Shown: positions 33,545 to 43,444, counted from the stretch's first letter. The stretch: DNA of 64,000 bases from Oxalobacteraceae bacterium (GCA_013284265.1 JABTBR010000011.1:62001-126000), one strand, 5' to 3'. Notes: generated from the letters alone by a model not told the origin. Translations and numbers: made by a program.

Positions 33545-35032
33545 ATGTCTGAACCAATTCGATTTTTCTACCGCGGCGAAGTCCACTCCGTTTCGGATGG
33601 CGCACCTACCCGTACCCTCCTGCAGCATCTGCGGGAAGACCTGCACTGCACCGGCACCAAGGAAGGCTGCGCCGAAGGCGACTGCGGCGCCTGCACCGTG
33701 GTCGTCGCTGAGCTCAAGGGCGACGAAGTCGTCATGAACTCGGTCAACTCCTGCATCCAGTTCCTGCCTACCCTCGACGGCAAGGCCGTGTTCTCGGTCG
33801 AAGACCTGAAACAGCCCGACGGCGCCATGCACCCGGTGCAGGAAGCCCTGGTCGAATGCCACGGTTCCCAGTGCGGCTTCTGCACGCCCGGCTTCGCCAT
33901 GTCGCTGTGGACCCTGTACCTGAAACAGGAAGGCCAGAGCGCCGCGCCATGCCGCAAGACCATCGACGAGACCCTGTCCGGCAATCTGTGCCGTTGCACC
34001 GGCTACCGCCCTATCATTGACGCCGCACGCCGCATGGGCGAACTGCCGGCCGTCAGCTTCGACCGCGCAGCGCTGAAAGCCTCGCTGCAAAGCATCCAGC
34101 GAGACACCATGTTCAGCTTCAGCCACGACGGCCAGACCTTCTACGCGCCGCGTACCCTCGACGAACTGAGCGCCTTGCGCGCCGAAAAACCCGCCGCCAC
34201 CATCGTGGCCGGCTCCACCGACGTGGGCCTGTGGGTGACCAAGCAGATGCGCAATCTGGGCGACATGATCTATGTGCGCGAAGTCAAAGAGCTGTACACG
34301 ATGGAGCAGCAGGGCGATATGCTCTACATCGGCGCCGCTGTGAACCTGAACGACGCCTACGGCGCCGTCTGCGAGCACTACAAGGACGAGCTGACCGAAA
34401 TGTGGCAGCGCTTCGCTTCCCAGCCTATCCGCAACACCGGCACCCTGGGCGGCAGCGTCGCCAACGGTTCGCCGATCGGCGACTCGGCCCCATGGATGAT
34501 CGCACTGGGCGCCGAAATCGTGCTGCGCAGCGCGACCGGCCAGCGCAGCATGCTGCTCGAATCGTTCTACCTCGACTACATGAAGAAAAACTGGGCGCCT
34601 GGCGAGTACGTCGAAGCCGTGCGCATTCCGCTGCCACGCACCGATGTGCAGTTCCGCACCTACAAGCTGGCCAAGCGCTACGACCAGGATATCTCGGCCG
34701 TCTGCGCGGCCTACGCGATCCGTCTGGAAAACGGCGTGATCCAGGACGCCCACGTCGCCTACGGCGGCATGGCGGCGACCTCCAAGCGCGCACCGAAAGC
34801 CGAAGCGGCCCTGAACGGCCAGCCATGGAACGAGGCCACGCTGAAACTGGCGATGGAAGCCCTGGCCCAGGACTACACCCCGCTGAGCGATATGCGCGCG
34901 TCGGCCAACTACCGCATGAAGACGGCGCAAAATCTGCTGCGCCGCTTCTGGCTCGAAACCCGCCCGGATGGTGCGATGCCTATCCAATCGATCAACGCAT
35001 TCAACTATGTTGAAGGAGGCGTCGTAGCATGA
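33545..35032 (+). CDS. xdhA: Xanthine dehydrogenase small subunit XdhA
   Basis: Iron-sulfur and FAD subunit of xanthine dehydrogenase, 495 residues. The N-terminal 2Fe-2S domain has GCAEGDCGACTV (Cys42, 47, 50), the second cluster domain has CGFCTPGF and CRCTGYRP, and the C-terminal half is the FAD-binding domain (ATIVAGSTDVGLWVTKQ, LGGSVANGSPIGDSAP). It moves electrons from the molybdenum site to NAD. It overlaps xdhB by four bases. The 192-bp gap before it should hold the promoter. Confidence 0.96.
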   Translation: MSEPIRFFYRGEVHSVSDGAPTRTLLQHLREDLHCTGTKEGCAEGDCGACTVVVAELKGDEVVMNSVNSCIQFLPTLDGKAVFSVEDLKQPDGAMHPVQEALVECHGSQCGFCTPGFAMSLWTLYLKQEGQSAAPCRKTIDETLSGNLCRCTGYRPIIDAARRMGELPAVSFDRAALKASLQSIQRDTMFSFSHDGQTFYAPRTLDELSALRAEKPAATIVAGSTDVGLWVTKQMRNLGDMIYVREVKELYTMEQQGDMLYIGAAVNLNDAYGAVCEHYKDELTEMWQRFASQPIRNTGTLGGSVANGSPIGDSAPWMIALGAEIVLRSATGQRSMLLESFYLDYMKKNWAPGEYVEAVRIPLPRTDVQFRTYKLAKRYDQDISAVCAAYAIRLENGVIQDAHVAYGGMAATSKRAPKAEAALNGQPWNEATLKLAMEALAQDYTPLSDMRASANYRMKTAQNLLRRFWLETRPDGAMPIQSINAFNYVEGGVVA

Positions 35033-37377
35033 ACAGCAAATCCGAAGCTTTCCTGACCCAGCAAGTCCCTATGGCCTGGGCAGAAGTGGGCCAGTCCCAC
35101 CCGCATGAATCGGCCGTGCTGCACGTACTGGGCGAAGCCACCTACACCGACGACATCCTGGAGCCGCAAGGCACCCTGCATGCGGCGCTGGGCCTGTCGG
35201 CCAAGGCCCACGCCAAGATCCTGTCGATGAACTTCGACGCGGTGCGCGCAGCGCCTGGCGTGGTCGCGGTCTACACCCACGAAGACATCCCCGGCACCAA
35301 CGATTGCGGTCCGATCATCCATGACGATCCCATCCTGTCGGAAGGCATCGTCGAATACGTCGGCCAGCCTATCTTCATCGTCGTCGCCGACTCGCACGAC
35401 AATGCGCGCCGCGCCGTGCGCAAGGTCGTCATCGACTACGAAGAACTGCCGGCGATCCTGACCCCGCAAGCGGCCCGCGACGCAAAAAGCTTCGTGGTGC
35501 CGCCCATGCACCTGGCCCGCGGCGACGCGCAAGCCGCGTTCGAACGTTCGCCGCACCGCCTGAAGGGCGAGCTGCACGTCGGCGGCCAGGAGCAGTTCTA
35601 CCTGGAAGGCCAGATCTCCTTCGCCATTCCTAAGGAAGGCAACGGCATGCTGGTCTACTGCTCGACCCAGCACCCGACCGAAATGCAGCACGTGGTCGCC
35701 CACGCCCTGCACCGCCATTCGCACGATATCGTGGTCGAATGCCGCCGCATGGGCGGTGGCTTCGGCGGCAAGGAATCGCAGTCGGCATTGTGGGCCGCCT
35801 GCGCGGCCGTATCGGCCGCCCACCTGCGCCGTCCGGTCAAGCTGCGCGCCGACCGCGATGACGACATGATGGTCACCGGTAAGCGCCACTGCTTCTACTA
35901 CGAGTACGAAATGGGTTACGGCGACGACGGCCAGATCATCGCGGCCAAGGTCGAAATGGTCTCGCGCGCCGGCTTCTCGGCCGACCTGTCGGCACCGGTC
36001 GCCACCCGCGCCGTCTGCCACTTCGACAATACCTACTACCTCGGCGACGTGGACATCCGCGCCATGGCCGGCAAGACCAACACCCAGTCGAACACCGCTT
36101 TCCGCGGCTTCGGCGGCCCACAGGGCGCGATCGCGATCGAATACATCGTCGACGAGATCGCCCGTAACCTGGGCATGGATGCGCTCGACGTCCGCAAGAT
36201 CAACTTCTACGGCCGTAACGATGAAGAAGGCCGCAACGTCACCCAGTACAACCAGAAGATCACCGACAACGTGATCCACGAACTGGTCGAACAGCTGGTG
36301 ACCGAGAGCGACTACCGCAAGCGCCGCGAAGAGATCAAGGCCTTCAACGCCACCAGCCCTGTGCTCAAGCGCGGCCTGGCACTGACCCCGGTCAAGTTCG
36401 GCATCGCCTTCAACGTGACCCACTTCAATCAGGCCGGCGCGCTGGTGCACGTCTACACCGACGGTTCGGTTCTGGTGAACCACGGCGGTACCGAAATGGG
36501 CCAGGGTATCAACACCAAGGTCTGCCAGGTGGTCGCACATGAACTGGGCATCGACCTGGCACTGGTACGCGCTTCCGCGACCGACACCAGCAAGGTGGCC
36601 AATACCTCGGCAACGGCCGCATCGACCGGCGCCGACCTGAACGGTAAAGCCGCACAGGACGCCGCCAACACCATCCGCAAGCGCCTGGCCGAATTCGCCG
36701 CCAAGCGCCACGGTGGCACGGCTGAAGAAGTCCGCTTCGAGAACAACTTCATCCTCGTCAATGGCGAAGAAGTACCGTTCTCCGAGATGGTGCAGAAAGC
36801 TTACATGGCGCGCGTCCAGCTGTGGTCGGACGGCTTCTACGCCACCCCCGGCCTGCACTGGGACCCGAAGACCATGAGCGGCAACCCGTTCTCCTACTAT
36901 GCTTACGGCGCTTCGGTGTCGGAAGTGGTGGTCGATACCCTGACCGGCGAGTGGAAGCTGCAAAAAGTCATGGCCCTGTACGATGCCGGCCAGTCGCTCA
37001 ACCCAGCCATCGACGTGGGCCAGGTTGAAGGCGCCTTCATCCAGGGCATGGGCTGGCTGACCACCGAGGAACTGTGGTGGAACGCGGGCGGCAAGCTGAT
37101 GACGCACGCACCGTCGACCTACAAGATCCCTGCCGTGTCCGACTGCCCGGAAGACTTCGACATCCGCCTGTTCAAGAATCGCAATGTCACGGACAGTATC
37201 CACCGTTCCAAAGCGGTCGGCGAACCGCCGCTGCTGCTGCCGTTCTCGGTGTTCCTGGCGATCCGCGACGCGGTTTCCAGCGTGGCCGATCACCGCTTCA
37301 ATCCTCCGCTGAGGGCCCCGGCCACCAGCGAAGCGATCCTGAACGCGATCAGCGCAGTACAGGCACTGGCGGAGTAA
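35029..37377 (+). CDS. xdhB: Xanthine dehydrogenase molybdenum subunit XdhB
   Basis: Catalytic molybdopterin subunit that hydroxylates hypoxanthine and xanthine to urate, 782 residues. Seen are CRRMGGGFGGKESQ and FRGFGGPQGAIAIEY (cofactor and Arg-containing substrate loop), GGTEMGQGINTKV, and KAVGEPPLLLPFSV near the end with the catalytic Glu of the GEPP segment. It is coupled to xdhA by a four-base overlap and followed after three bases by xdhC. Confidence 0.96.
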   Translation: MNSKSEAFLTQQVPMAWAEVGQSHPHESAVLHVLGEATYTDDILEPQGTLHAALGLSAKAHAKILSMNFDAVRAAPGVVAVYTHEDIPGTNDCGPIIHDDPILSEGIVEYVGQPIFIVVADSHDNARRAVRKVVIDYEELPAILTPQAARDAKSFVVPPMHLARGDAQAAFERSPHRLKGELHVGGQEQFYLEGQISFAIPKEGNGMLVYCSTQHPTEMQHVVAHALHRHSHDIVVECRRMGGGFGGKESQSALWAACAAVSAAHLRRPVKLRADRDDDMMVTGKRHCFYYEYEMGYGDDGQIIAAKVEMVSRAGFSADLSAPVATRAVCHFDNTYYLGDVDIRAMAGKTNTQSNTAFRGFGGPQGAIAIEYIVDEIARNLGMDALDVRKINFYGRNDEEGRNVTQYNQKITDNVIHELVEQLVTESDYRKRREEIKAFNATSPVLKRGLALTPVKFGIAFNVTHFNQAGALVHVYTDGSVLVNHGGTEMGQGINTKVCQVVAHELGIDLALVRASATDTSKVANTSATAASTGADLNGKAAQDAANTIRKRLAEFAAKRHGGTAEEVRFENNFILVNGEEVPFSEMVQKAYMARVQLWSDGFYATPGLHWDPKTMSGNPFSYYAYGASVSEVVVDTLTGEWKLQKVMALYDAGQSLNPAIDVGQVEGAFIQGMGWLTTEELWWNAGGKLMTHAPSTYKIPAVSDCPEDFDIRLFKNRNVTDSIHRSKAVGEPPLLLPFSVFLAIRDAVSSVADHRFNPPLRAPATSEAILNAISAVQALAE

Positions 37378-37380
37378 GCC

Positions 37381-38466
37381 ATGGTCAACACGATGAGCAC
37401 TCCACTGAACGCGCTGACCGCTGCCGCAAGCAAGACGGTTCCGCGCGTGATGGTGACTGTCGCCCAGGTCGCCGGCTCCGCGCCGCGCGAAGCTGGCGCC
37501 AAAATGCTGATTACCCAGTACCACGCCTTCGATACCATCGGCGGCGGCCATCTGGAAATGCGCGCCATGGACATCGCCCGCGAAATGCTGGCGCTGCCCG
37601 CCGGTTCGCCGGCCGCCGAGCGGCGGCTGGAGCGTTTCCCCTTGGGTCCGAGTCTGGGCCAGTGCTGCGGCGGCGTCGTGCACCTGTCGTTCGAACGCAT
37701 TCCACCGGAAGCAGGCGAGCATTTCGGCACCGTGCTGAAACGCCTGCGCGAAGGCCAGGCCAGCTGGCGTCTGGTGCCGCTGCATGGCACCGGCGAACCG
37801 ACGCTCTACGATGCGGACGGCCTGCTGCTGTCCGGTCCCGGTTCGCCCGTGCTGACCAAGCCCGGGCCGGGCGTGGAATGCAAGCTGCGCATCGACGACC
37901 ATGGCAAGCACTGGCTGGTCGACTCCTGCCAGCCGCACCGCCAGCATCTGATATTGTTCGGCGCCGGCCATGTTGGCGCGGCGATCGTGCGCGCGCTGGC
38001 CGAACTGCCATGCCAGATCACCTGGGTCGATGAACGCGACGATATGTTCCCGTCCGTGCTGCCTGCGAACGTGCGTATCGAAGCGACCGACACCCCGGAA
38101 GCGCTGGTGGCGCAAGCCGCCCCCGGCACCTCCTTCCTGGTGCTGACGCATAGCCATGCGCTCGATCTGACGCTGTCCGACCACATCATGCGCCGTACCG
38201 ACTTTACCTGGTTCGGCCTGATCGGCTCGGCCACCAAGCGCGTCTCGTTTGAACGGCGCCTGCGCGAGCGCGGCATTCCCGCTGACCGCCTGCCCGAAAT
38301 GACCTGCCCGATCGGCATTCCCGGCATCGTCGACAAGGCCCCTGCCGTGATCGCCATTTCCGTCGCGGCCCAGCTGCTGCAAGTATGGGAAGCGCAGGCG
38401 CTGGCCCAGCCGCGCGAAGCGCCGATCGCCATGACGGCGGCCGAACGCAGCGAATGTACGGCATAA
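37381..38466 (+). CDS. xdhC: Xanthine dehydrogenase accessory protein XdhC
   Basis: Molybdenum cofactor chaperone that helps sulfurate and insert the cofactor into XdhB; it is not part of the final enzyme. 361 residues with the N-terminal XdhC/CoxI domain (GSAPREAGAKMLI, LGPSLGQCCGGVVHLSFE with the paired Cys) and a C-terminal Rossmann-like domain (LILFGAGHVGAAIVRALAEL). Three bases after xdhB. The true start could be the ATG at 37396. Confidence 0.95.
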   Translation: MVNTMSTPLNALTAAASKTVPRVMVTVAQVAGSAPREAGAKMLITQYHAFDTIGGGHLEMRAMDIAREMLALPAGSPAAERRLERFPLGPSLGQCCGGVVHLSFERIPPEAGEHFGTVLKRLREGQASWRLVPLHGTGEPTLYDADGLLLSGPGSPVLTKPGPGVECKLRIDDHGKHWLVDSCQPHRQHLILFGAGHVGAAIVRALAELPCQITWVDERDDMFPSVLPANVRIEATDTPEALVAQAAPGTSFLVLTHSHALDLTLSDHIMRRTDFTWFGLIGSATKRVSFERRLRERGIPADRLPEMTCPIGIPGIVDKAPAVIAISVAAQLLQVWEAQALAQPREAPIAMTAAERSECTA

Positions 38467-38668
38467 TACTGACAATGAATTCGCATTTACACTCCCCGCT
38501 TTCCGCCGGCATGGCGGCTCCACTCTCCGGCAGCGCCGGGGCGGGAGCCCCCTATCGCCGAAGCCTCCTGGCCCTGCGCTAGTCCTATCCAGCATCGAAC
38601 AGAACCCAGCGGGCTGCGTGCCCGCTGCACCCGCGCGCGACGCGCACACAGAATTCAAGGAACACATC

Positions 38669-39991
38669 ATGGCAAGCATCTACACCACCGGCGCGACCTA
38701 TCAGGCCTACCGCGCCAGCCTGCTGCACTTCAGCGACGATCCAGCGTTCCAGAAAAATGCCTATTCCTGGCACGAAGACGGCCTGCTGGTCGTTAGCGAA
38801 GGGCGCGTCCACGTCGCCGGCGATTACGCCGCACTGATCGACTTCCTGCCGGCCGGTACCCCGGTGGCCGACTACCGCGGCAAGCTGATCATGCCGGGCT
38901 TTATCGACACCCACGTGCACTATCCGCAGACCGACATGATCGCATCGCCGGCCCCTGGCCTGCTGCCATGGCTGGACAAGTACACCTTCCCGACCGAGCG
39001 CAAATTCGCCGATCCGGAACACGCCGCCAATGTAGCGCGCTTCTTCCTCGATGAACTGGTCCGCTGCGGCACCACCACCGCCATGGTCTACTGTACCGTG
39101 CACCCGCAATCGGTGGACGCCTTCTTCAACGAAAGCGAAAAACGCAATCTGCGCATGGTCGCCGGCAAGGTCATGATGGACCGGAACTGCCCGGACTTCC
39201 TGCAGGACACCGCCGAATCGGGCGCGCGCGAAAGCGAAGAGCTGATCAAGAAGTGGCATAAACGCGGCCGTCAGCTGTACGCGCTGACCCCGCGCTTCGC
39301 CCCGACCTCGACCGAAGCCCAGCTGGAACTGACCGGCGCGCTGGCCAAGGCCTACCCGGACACCTTCCTGCAAACCCACGTGGCCGAGAACCTCGACGAA
39401 GTGGCATGGGTCAAATCGCTGTTCCCACAGGCGCGCAGCTACATGGATGTGTACGACCGCTTCGGCATGCTGCGTCCGCGCTCGATGTACGCCCACTGCA
39501 TCTGGCTGGACGATAACGACCGCGCGCGCATGGCTGAAACCCGTTCGGCGATCTCGATCTGCCCTACTTCCAATCTGTTCTTGGGCAGCGGCCTGTTCGA
39601 CTTCGAAAAAGCCGACGCGCAGAACGTGCCGCTGTCGCTGGCGACCGACGTGGGCGGCGGCACCTCGTTCTCGATGCTGCAAACCATGAACGAGGCCTAC
39701 AAGGTCGCGCGCATGGGCGGCACCTACCTGCAGGCGCTGCGCATGTTCTACCTGGCCACGCTGGGCGGCGCGCGCAGCATGGAACTGGAAGGCACCATTG
39801 GTAACTTCGTGCAGGGCGCGGAGGCCGACTTCATCGTCCTCGACCCGCACGCCACCCCGCTGCTGCAACGCCGTACCGAGCGCACCGACAGCCTGGAAGA
39901 ACTGCTGTTCGCGCTGGCCCTGCTGGGCGACGACCGCACCGTGCTCGCCACCTTCTCGGCCGGCCAGCAAGTGCACCAGCGTTTAGACTGA
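38669..39991 (+). CDS. guaD: Guanine deaminase GuaD
   Basis: Zinc amidohydrolase that converts guanine to xanthine and ammonia, feeding XdhAB. 440 residues from ATG 38669, which has AAGGA upstream. Metal and active-site segments are GFIDTHVHYPQTDMIAS, RFAPTSTEAQLE, FLQTHVAEN and the late ATDVGGGTSFSMLQTM with the conserved Asp. It starts 202 bp after xdhC and is followed after 12 bp by the aldolase gene. Confidence 0.95.
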   Translation: MASIYTTGATYQAYRASLLHFSDDPAFQKNAYSWHEDGLLVVSEGRVHVAGDYAALIDFLPAGTPVADYRGKLIMPGFIDTHVHYPQTDMIASPAPGLLPWLDKYTFPTERKFADPEHAANVARFFLDELVRCGTTTAMVYCTVHPQSVDAFFNESEKRNLRMVAGKVMMDRNCPDFLQDTAESGARESEELIKKWHKRGRQLYALTPRFAPTSTEAQLELTGALAKAYPDTFLQTHVAENLDEVAWVKSLFPQARSYMDVYDRFGMLRPRSMYAHCIWLDDNDRARMAETRSAISICPTSNLFLGSGLFDFEKADAQNVPLSLATDVGGGTSFSMLQTMNEAYKVARMGGTYLQALRMFYLATLGGARSMELEGTIGNFVQGAEADFIVLDPHATPLLQRRTERTDSLEELLFALALLGDDRTVLATFSAGQQVHQRLD

Positions 39992-40003
39992 ATCGGAAAT
40001 TTC

Positions 40004-40783
40004 ATGGATCGACTCTCCACCCAGGGCCACGCGGCCCTGATCGCACCCAGCCCGATGCAGCCCGCCGAATGGCAGGCCCGCGTCGAGCTGGCCGCCTGCT
40101 ACCGTCTGGTCGCCCTGCACGGCTGGGACGATGTGATTTACACCCACATCTCCGCCGCCGTACCGGACGAGCCGGGCCACTACCTGATCAATCCCTTCGG
40201 GCTGCGCTTCGATGAAGTGTGCGCCTCGAACCTGGTCAAGGTGGACCAGCAGGGCAATATCGTATGCCGTTCGCAGCACCGCATCAATCAGCCGGGCTTC
40301 CTGCTGCACGGTGCCGTGCACGCGGCGCGCCACGATATCGCCTGCGTCATGCATCTGCATAATCCCAACGCCATCGCCGTCGGCGCGCAGGGACAAGGCC
40401 TGCTGCCGCTGTCACCGCACGCGCTGCGTTTCTACGAGCAGTTGGCCTACCACGACTACGAAGGTCTGGAGATGACGGAGCAGGAGCAGGAGCGTCTGCT
40501 GGAGCGTCTGGGCCAGTATCCGGCCATGCTGCTGCGCAATCACGGTTCGCTGGTGCTGGGACGCACCATCGCCGAAGCCTTCGTGCTGATGGAAGCGCTG
40601 GACAAGGCCTGCGACATCCAGCTGCGCGCGCAAGCGGGCGGCGCGCAACTGCGCATGCCGTCGCATGAGATGTGCCAGAAGAGCCACCAGCAGCTGCTGG
40701 GTGACGGTTCGCCGGAAGGCAAGCTGGAATGGCCTGCCCTGCTGCGCAAGCTCGACGCGCTTAGCCCCACTTACCGTACCTGA
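40004..40783 (+). CDS. Class II aldolase/adducin family protein
   Basis: A 259-residue protein of the zinc-dependent class II aldolase fold. Family landmarks are YTHISAAVP, YLINPFGLRFDEV, the metal-binding pair in VMHLHNPNAIAV and a third His in MLLRNHGSLVLG. Members act as fuculose or ribulose phosphate aldolases, epimerases or decarboxylases, so the reaction cannot be named. It lies in the guaD operon, 12 bp after guaD and 14 bp before a tautomerase gene, which suggests a role with a purine-derived or glyoxylate-type carbonyl compound. Confidence 0.8.
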   Translation: MDRLSTQGHAALIAPSPMQPAEWQARVELAACYRLVALHGWDDVIYTHISAAVPDEPGHYLINPFGLRFDEVCASNLVKVDQQGNIVCRSQHRINQPGFLLHGAVHAARHDIACVMHLHNPNAIAVGAQGQGLLPLSPHALRFYEQLAYHDYEGLEMTEQEQERLLERLGQYPAMLLRNHGSLVLGRTIAEAFVLMEALDKACDIQLRAQAGGAQLRMPSHEMCQKSHQQLLGDGSPEGKLEWPALLRKLDALSPTYRT

Positions 40784-40797
40784 TTGAGGAGTTTCTT

Positions 40798-40986
40798 ATG
40801 CCAACCATCAACGTTCAATTGTTCGAAGGCCGTACCGTCGAACAGAAGCGCGCCTTCGCCAAGGCCATCACCGAAGCCACCGTCGCCACCCTGGGCGCCT
40901 CGCCCGAGTCGGTCGACATCATCATCACCGAAGTGAAGACGCACGACTGGGCCACCGCCGGCAAGTTGTGGTCTGACCGCGGCTAA
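40798..40986 (+). CDS. 4-oxalocrotonate tautomerase family enzyme
   Basis: A 62-residue tautomerase monomer. Removing Met leaves Pro1 as the catalytic base (PTINVQLFEGR, with Arg nearby as expected), and length and the KAITEATVATLG helix are typical. It should interconvert keto and enol forms of a small 2-oxo acid as a hexamer. The substrate is unknown; it probably works with the aldolase encoded just upstream. TGAGGAG precedes the start. Confidence 0.85.
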   Translation: MPTINVQLFEGRTVEQKRAFAKAITEATVATLGASPESVDIIITEVKTHDWATAGKLWSDRG

Positions 40987-41006
40987 GGGGCCGCCGGCAC
41001 CGTTGT

Positions 41007-41070
41007 AAACCCAAGGCCTAACCCTGGGGTCTGACCCGGCGGGTCAGACCCCGGCTCTTTGCCGTGGGTT
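41007..41070. repeat. REP-like palindromic element, core variant A
   Basis: AAACCCAAGGC on the left (one mismatch to the 27017 arm) and GCCGTGGGTT on the right, with inner stem GGGTCTGACCC / GGGTCAGACCC. Same orientation as the 27017 copy. It begins 20 bp after the tautomerase gene and lies before the gamma-glutamyltransferase gene. Confidence 0.88.
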
Positions 41071-41192
41071 CTAAAACGGACGGCGGCTCGCTAAAGTTGG
41101 CGGCAGCAACACGATATCAGCCGCGATTATCGGGTAAGCTAGCGGGTAAGCAATATGGTTAACTCCACAACTTACCTTGGTCCAGCGCCCAC

Positions 41193-42962
41193 ATGACATC
41201 CAGCCATCGTCCTGCCCGTACCCTCCTCGCCTCCTCCCTCATCGTCGCGCTGATCCTTCCCGGCGCCGCATTCTCCAAAACCCCGATCGCCACCGGCAGC
41301 GGCGGCGCCGTCGCCACCATCAGCGAACCCGCCTCCAAGGCCGCGATGACGATCCTGAACCAGGGCGGCAACGCGATCGACGCCGCCGTCGCGGCGGCCG
41401 CCACGCTGGGCGTCACCGATCCGTTCAGCTGCGGCATCGGCGGTGGCGGCTTCATGATGATCTACCTGGCCAAGGACAAGCGCGTGATCACCATCGACCA
41501 CCGCGAAACGGCGCCGGCCAGCTTCGCGCCCACGACCTTCCAGGAAAACGGCAAGGAGATCGATTTCGAACAGGCGGTGGCCAGCGGCCTGTCGGTCGGC
41601 GTGCCCGGCACGGTGCGCGGCTGGCACGAGGCGCTGGACCGCTACGGCTCGATGTCGTTCAAGCAGGTACTGGCCCCGGCCATCTCGGTGGCAAGCAAGG
41701 GCTTCCAGCTGAATGAAAACTTCAACCACCTGGTCGATCAACGCAAGGAACGCTTCGCGCTGTTCCCCGCCACCGCCGCGCTTTACCTGAAGGATGGCAA
41801 GCCGCTGCCTGTCGGCGCCACGCTGCGCAATCCAGACCTGGCCAAGGCTTACCGCGAGATCGCCAATGGCGGCGTCAAGGCCTTCTACAGCGGCAAGATG
41901 GCGCGCGCAATTGTGGAAGCGGTCAACCATCCGCCAGTGGCGAAAGGCGTCAATGTACGCTCCGGCGACATGACCTTGGCCGACCTGTCCAACTACGAGG
42001 CACGCCTGCGCCAGCCGGTGCACAGCAGCTATCGCGGCTATGACATCTATGGCATGGGACTGCCCAGCAGCGGCGGCATCACCGTGGCTGCTGCACTCAA
42101 CATCCTGGAAGGCTACGACCTGAAGGCGATGCCCAAGGAAAAGGCCGAGCATCTGTATCTGGAAGCGAGCCGGCTGGCCTTCGCCGACCGCAATGCCTAT
42201 CTGGCCGATCCCGAATTTGTGGAGGCACCGACGGCGGGCCTGCTGAACAAGGGCTACGCCGCGAAGCGCCGTGAGCTGATCAATCCCAACCAGAGCGGCG
42301 GCCAGCCCCTGCCGGCCGGCGATCCCTATGCCTTCCAGCAGGACCAGAGCGTGCCGCTGCGCCCGGCCGCCAGCAAGAGCAAGCTGCTCAGCGAAAGCGC
42401 GCACACCACCCATCTGACGGTGTCGGACAAGGACGGCAATATCGTCTCCTACACCTACACCATCGAAGACTGGGGCGGCAGCGGCATCACCGTGCCGGGC
42501 TACGGCTTCCTGCTGAATAACGAGATGACCGATTTCGAATTCACCGGCCCGGCGCCGAACGTGCCGGAAGCAGGCAAGCGGCCGCGCAGCAGCATGTCCC
42601 CTACCCTGGGCTTCAAGGACGGCAAGCCGGCGTTCTCGGTCGGCAGTCCGGGCGGCGCGACCATCATCACCACCGTGCTGCAAACGCTGGTCAATTATCT
42701 GGACCTGGGCATGACCATGGACCAGGCGATCAACGCACCGCGCCTGTCCGAGCGCAACGGCAAGGGCACGCAAATCGAGCCTGGCTTCGCCGGCAGCGCA
42801 CAAGCCAGGGCGCTGGGGCAGTATGGCCAGCGCTGGGGCGATACCGAGGAAATCGGTGCGGCCAACGCGCTGGTGTTCAATCCTGACGGGACGGTCACCG
42901 CCGTCAGCGAGGGCCAGCGCCACGGCGCCGGCAGCGCGCTGGTGCAGAAGAGCGCTCACTAA
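41193..42962 (+). CDS. ggt: Gamma-glutamyltransferase (gamma-glutamyltranspeptidase)
   Basis: Periplasmic Ntn-hydrolase that cleaves glutathione and other gamma-glutamyl compounds. 589 residues with a signal peptide (hydrophobic LLASSLIVALILPGAAFS). The proenzyme cuts itself before the Thr of HTTHLTV (Thr405), which becomes the nucleophile. Other family segments are GGGGFMMIYLA, the Arg-containing DHRETAPAS and the GSPGGATIITTV loop. Single gene with its own promoter region of about 120 bp after the REP-like element. Confidence 0.93.
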   Translation: MTSSHRPARTLLASSLIVALILPGAAFSKTPIATGSGGAVATISEPASKAAMTILNQGGNAIDAAVAAAATLGVTDPFSCGIGGGGFMMIYLAKDKRVITIDHRETAPASFAPTTFQENGKEIDFEQAVASGLSVGVPGTVRGWHEALDRYGSMSFKQVLAPAISVASKGFQLNENFNHLVDQRKERFALFPATAALYLKDGKPLPVGATLRNPDLAKAYREIANGGVKAFYSGKMARAIVEAVNHPPVAKGVNVRSGDMTLADLSNYEARLRQPVHSSYRGYDIYGMGLPSSGGITVAAALNILEGYDLKAMPKEKAEHLYLEASRLAFADRNAYLADPEFVEAPTAGLLNKGYAAKRRELINPNQSGGQPLPAGDPYAFQQDQSVPLRPAASKSKLLSESAHTTHLTVSDKDGNIVSYTYTIEDWGGSGITVPGYGFLLNNEMTDFEFTGPAPNVPEAGKRPRSSMSPTLGFKDGKPAFSVGSPGGATIITTVLQTLVNYLDLGMTMDQAINAPRLSERNGKGTQIEPGFAGSAQARALGQYGQRWGDTEEIGAANALVFNPDGTVTAVSEGQRHGAGSALVQKSAH

Positions 42963-43003
42963 TCGAGGACGGTGCCGCGACGCGGCGCACGAACTTGCCT
43001 AAG

Positions 43004-43432
43004 TCAGCGCAGCGTCAGCACCACGTGTACGCTGGGATCGACCGCGTTGCGGTCGATGTAGCCAACCAGGTCGGGGTTCTCCGCCACCAGCCGCCGGATC
43101 GCGGCGCTGTCCCCCGACTCCACCGGCGGCTGCCCCTGGCCGGTAAACAGCATGCGGGCCCAGTAGGCCTTCATCTGGGCAGGCGCCTTGCCGCTGGTTT
43201 TCTTGTAGAAGCTGTCGCGTAGCGGCGAACCCTCGCTTTGATCGAGCGGCACCGCGCGCGCGCCGTTGGGGAATTCCGCCACCTTCCCAAGGAATAAATC
43301 GGCGGTCTGCTCGGAGCTCATGGCCTTGAGCGAATTCTTGGCCGATACAATCACCACCAGTTCGGCCCGCGCCGCGCCACAGGACAACAGCAGTGCCATC
43401 ATGGCGGGCAGCAGCATCGGAGCGCGTCGCAT
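43004..43432 (-). CDS. Small PstS-like periplasmic protein
   Basis: A 142-residue exported protein (signal peptide to GAARA-EL) resembling the N-terminal lobe of phosphate-binding proteins: VVIVSAKNSLKAMSSEQTAD, then GARAVPLDQSEGSPLRDSFYK and YIDRNAVDPSVHVVL. It is much shorter than true PstS, so transport is doubtful. It follows the porin gene by 12 bp on the same strand, an arrangement I recall in related genomes. Function unknown; perhaps a ligand sensor for a signalling protein elsewhere. Confidence 0.7.
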   Translation of the reverse strand: MRRAPMLLPAMMALLLSCGAARAELVVIVSAKNSLKAMSSEQTADLFLGKVAEFPNGARAVPLDQSEGSPLRDSFYKKTSGKAPAQMKAYWARMLFTGQGQPPVESGDSAAIRRLVAENPDLVGYIDRNAVDPSVHVVLTLR

Positions 43433-43444
43433 GGCGGGCCTGCC

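Noticed and set aside
35005..38679. A 1224-codon open frame on the minus strand across xdhB and xdhC
   Set aside because: It lies exactly opposite well-identified xdh genes, and its translation is the low-complexity His/Arg/Gly/Val/Asp pattern expected from the complement of GC-rich codons. No domain, start signal or promoter supports it.
42962..42995. Terminator after the gamma-glutamyltransferase gene (GTGCCGC / GCGGCGCAC)
   Set aside because: The stem contains a bulge and there is no T-run, so it is not convincing.
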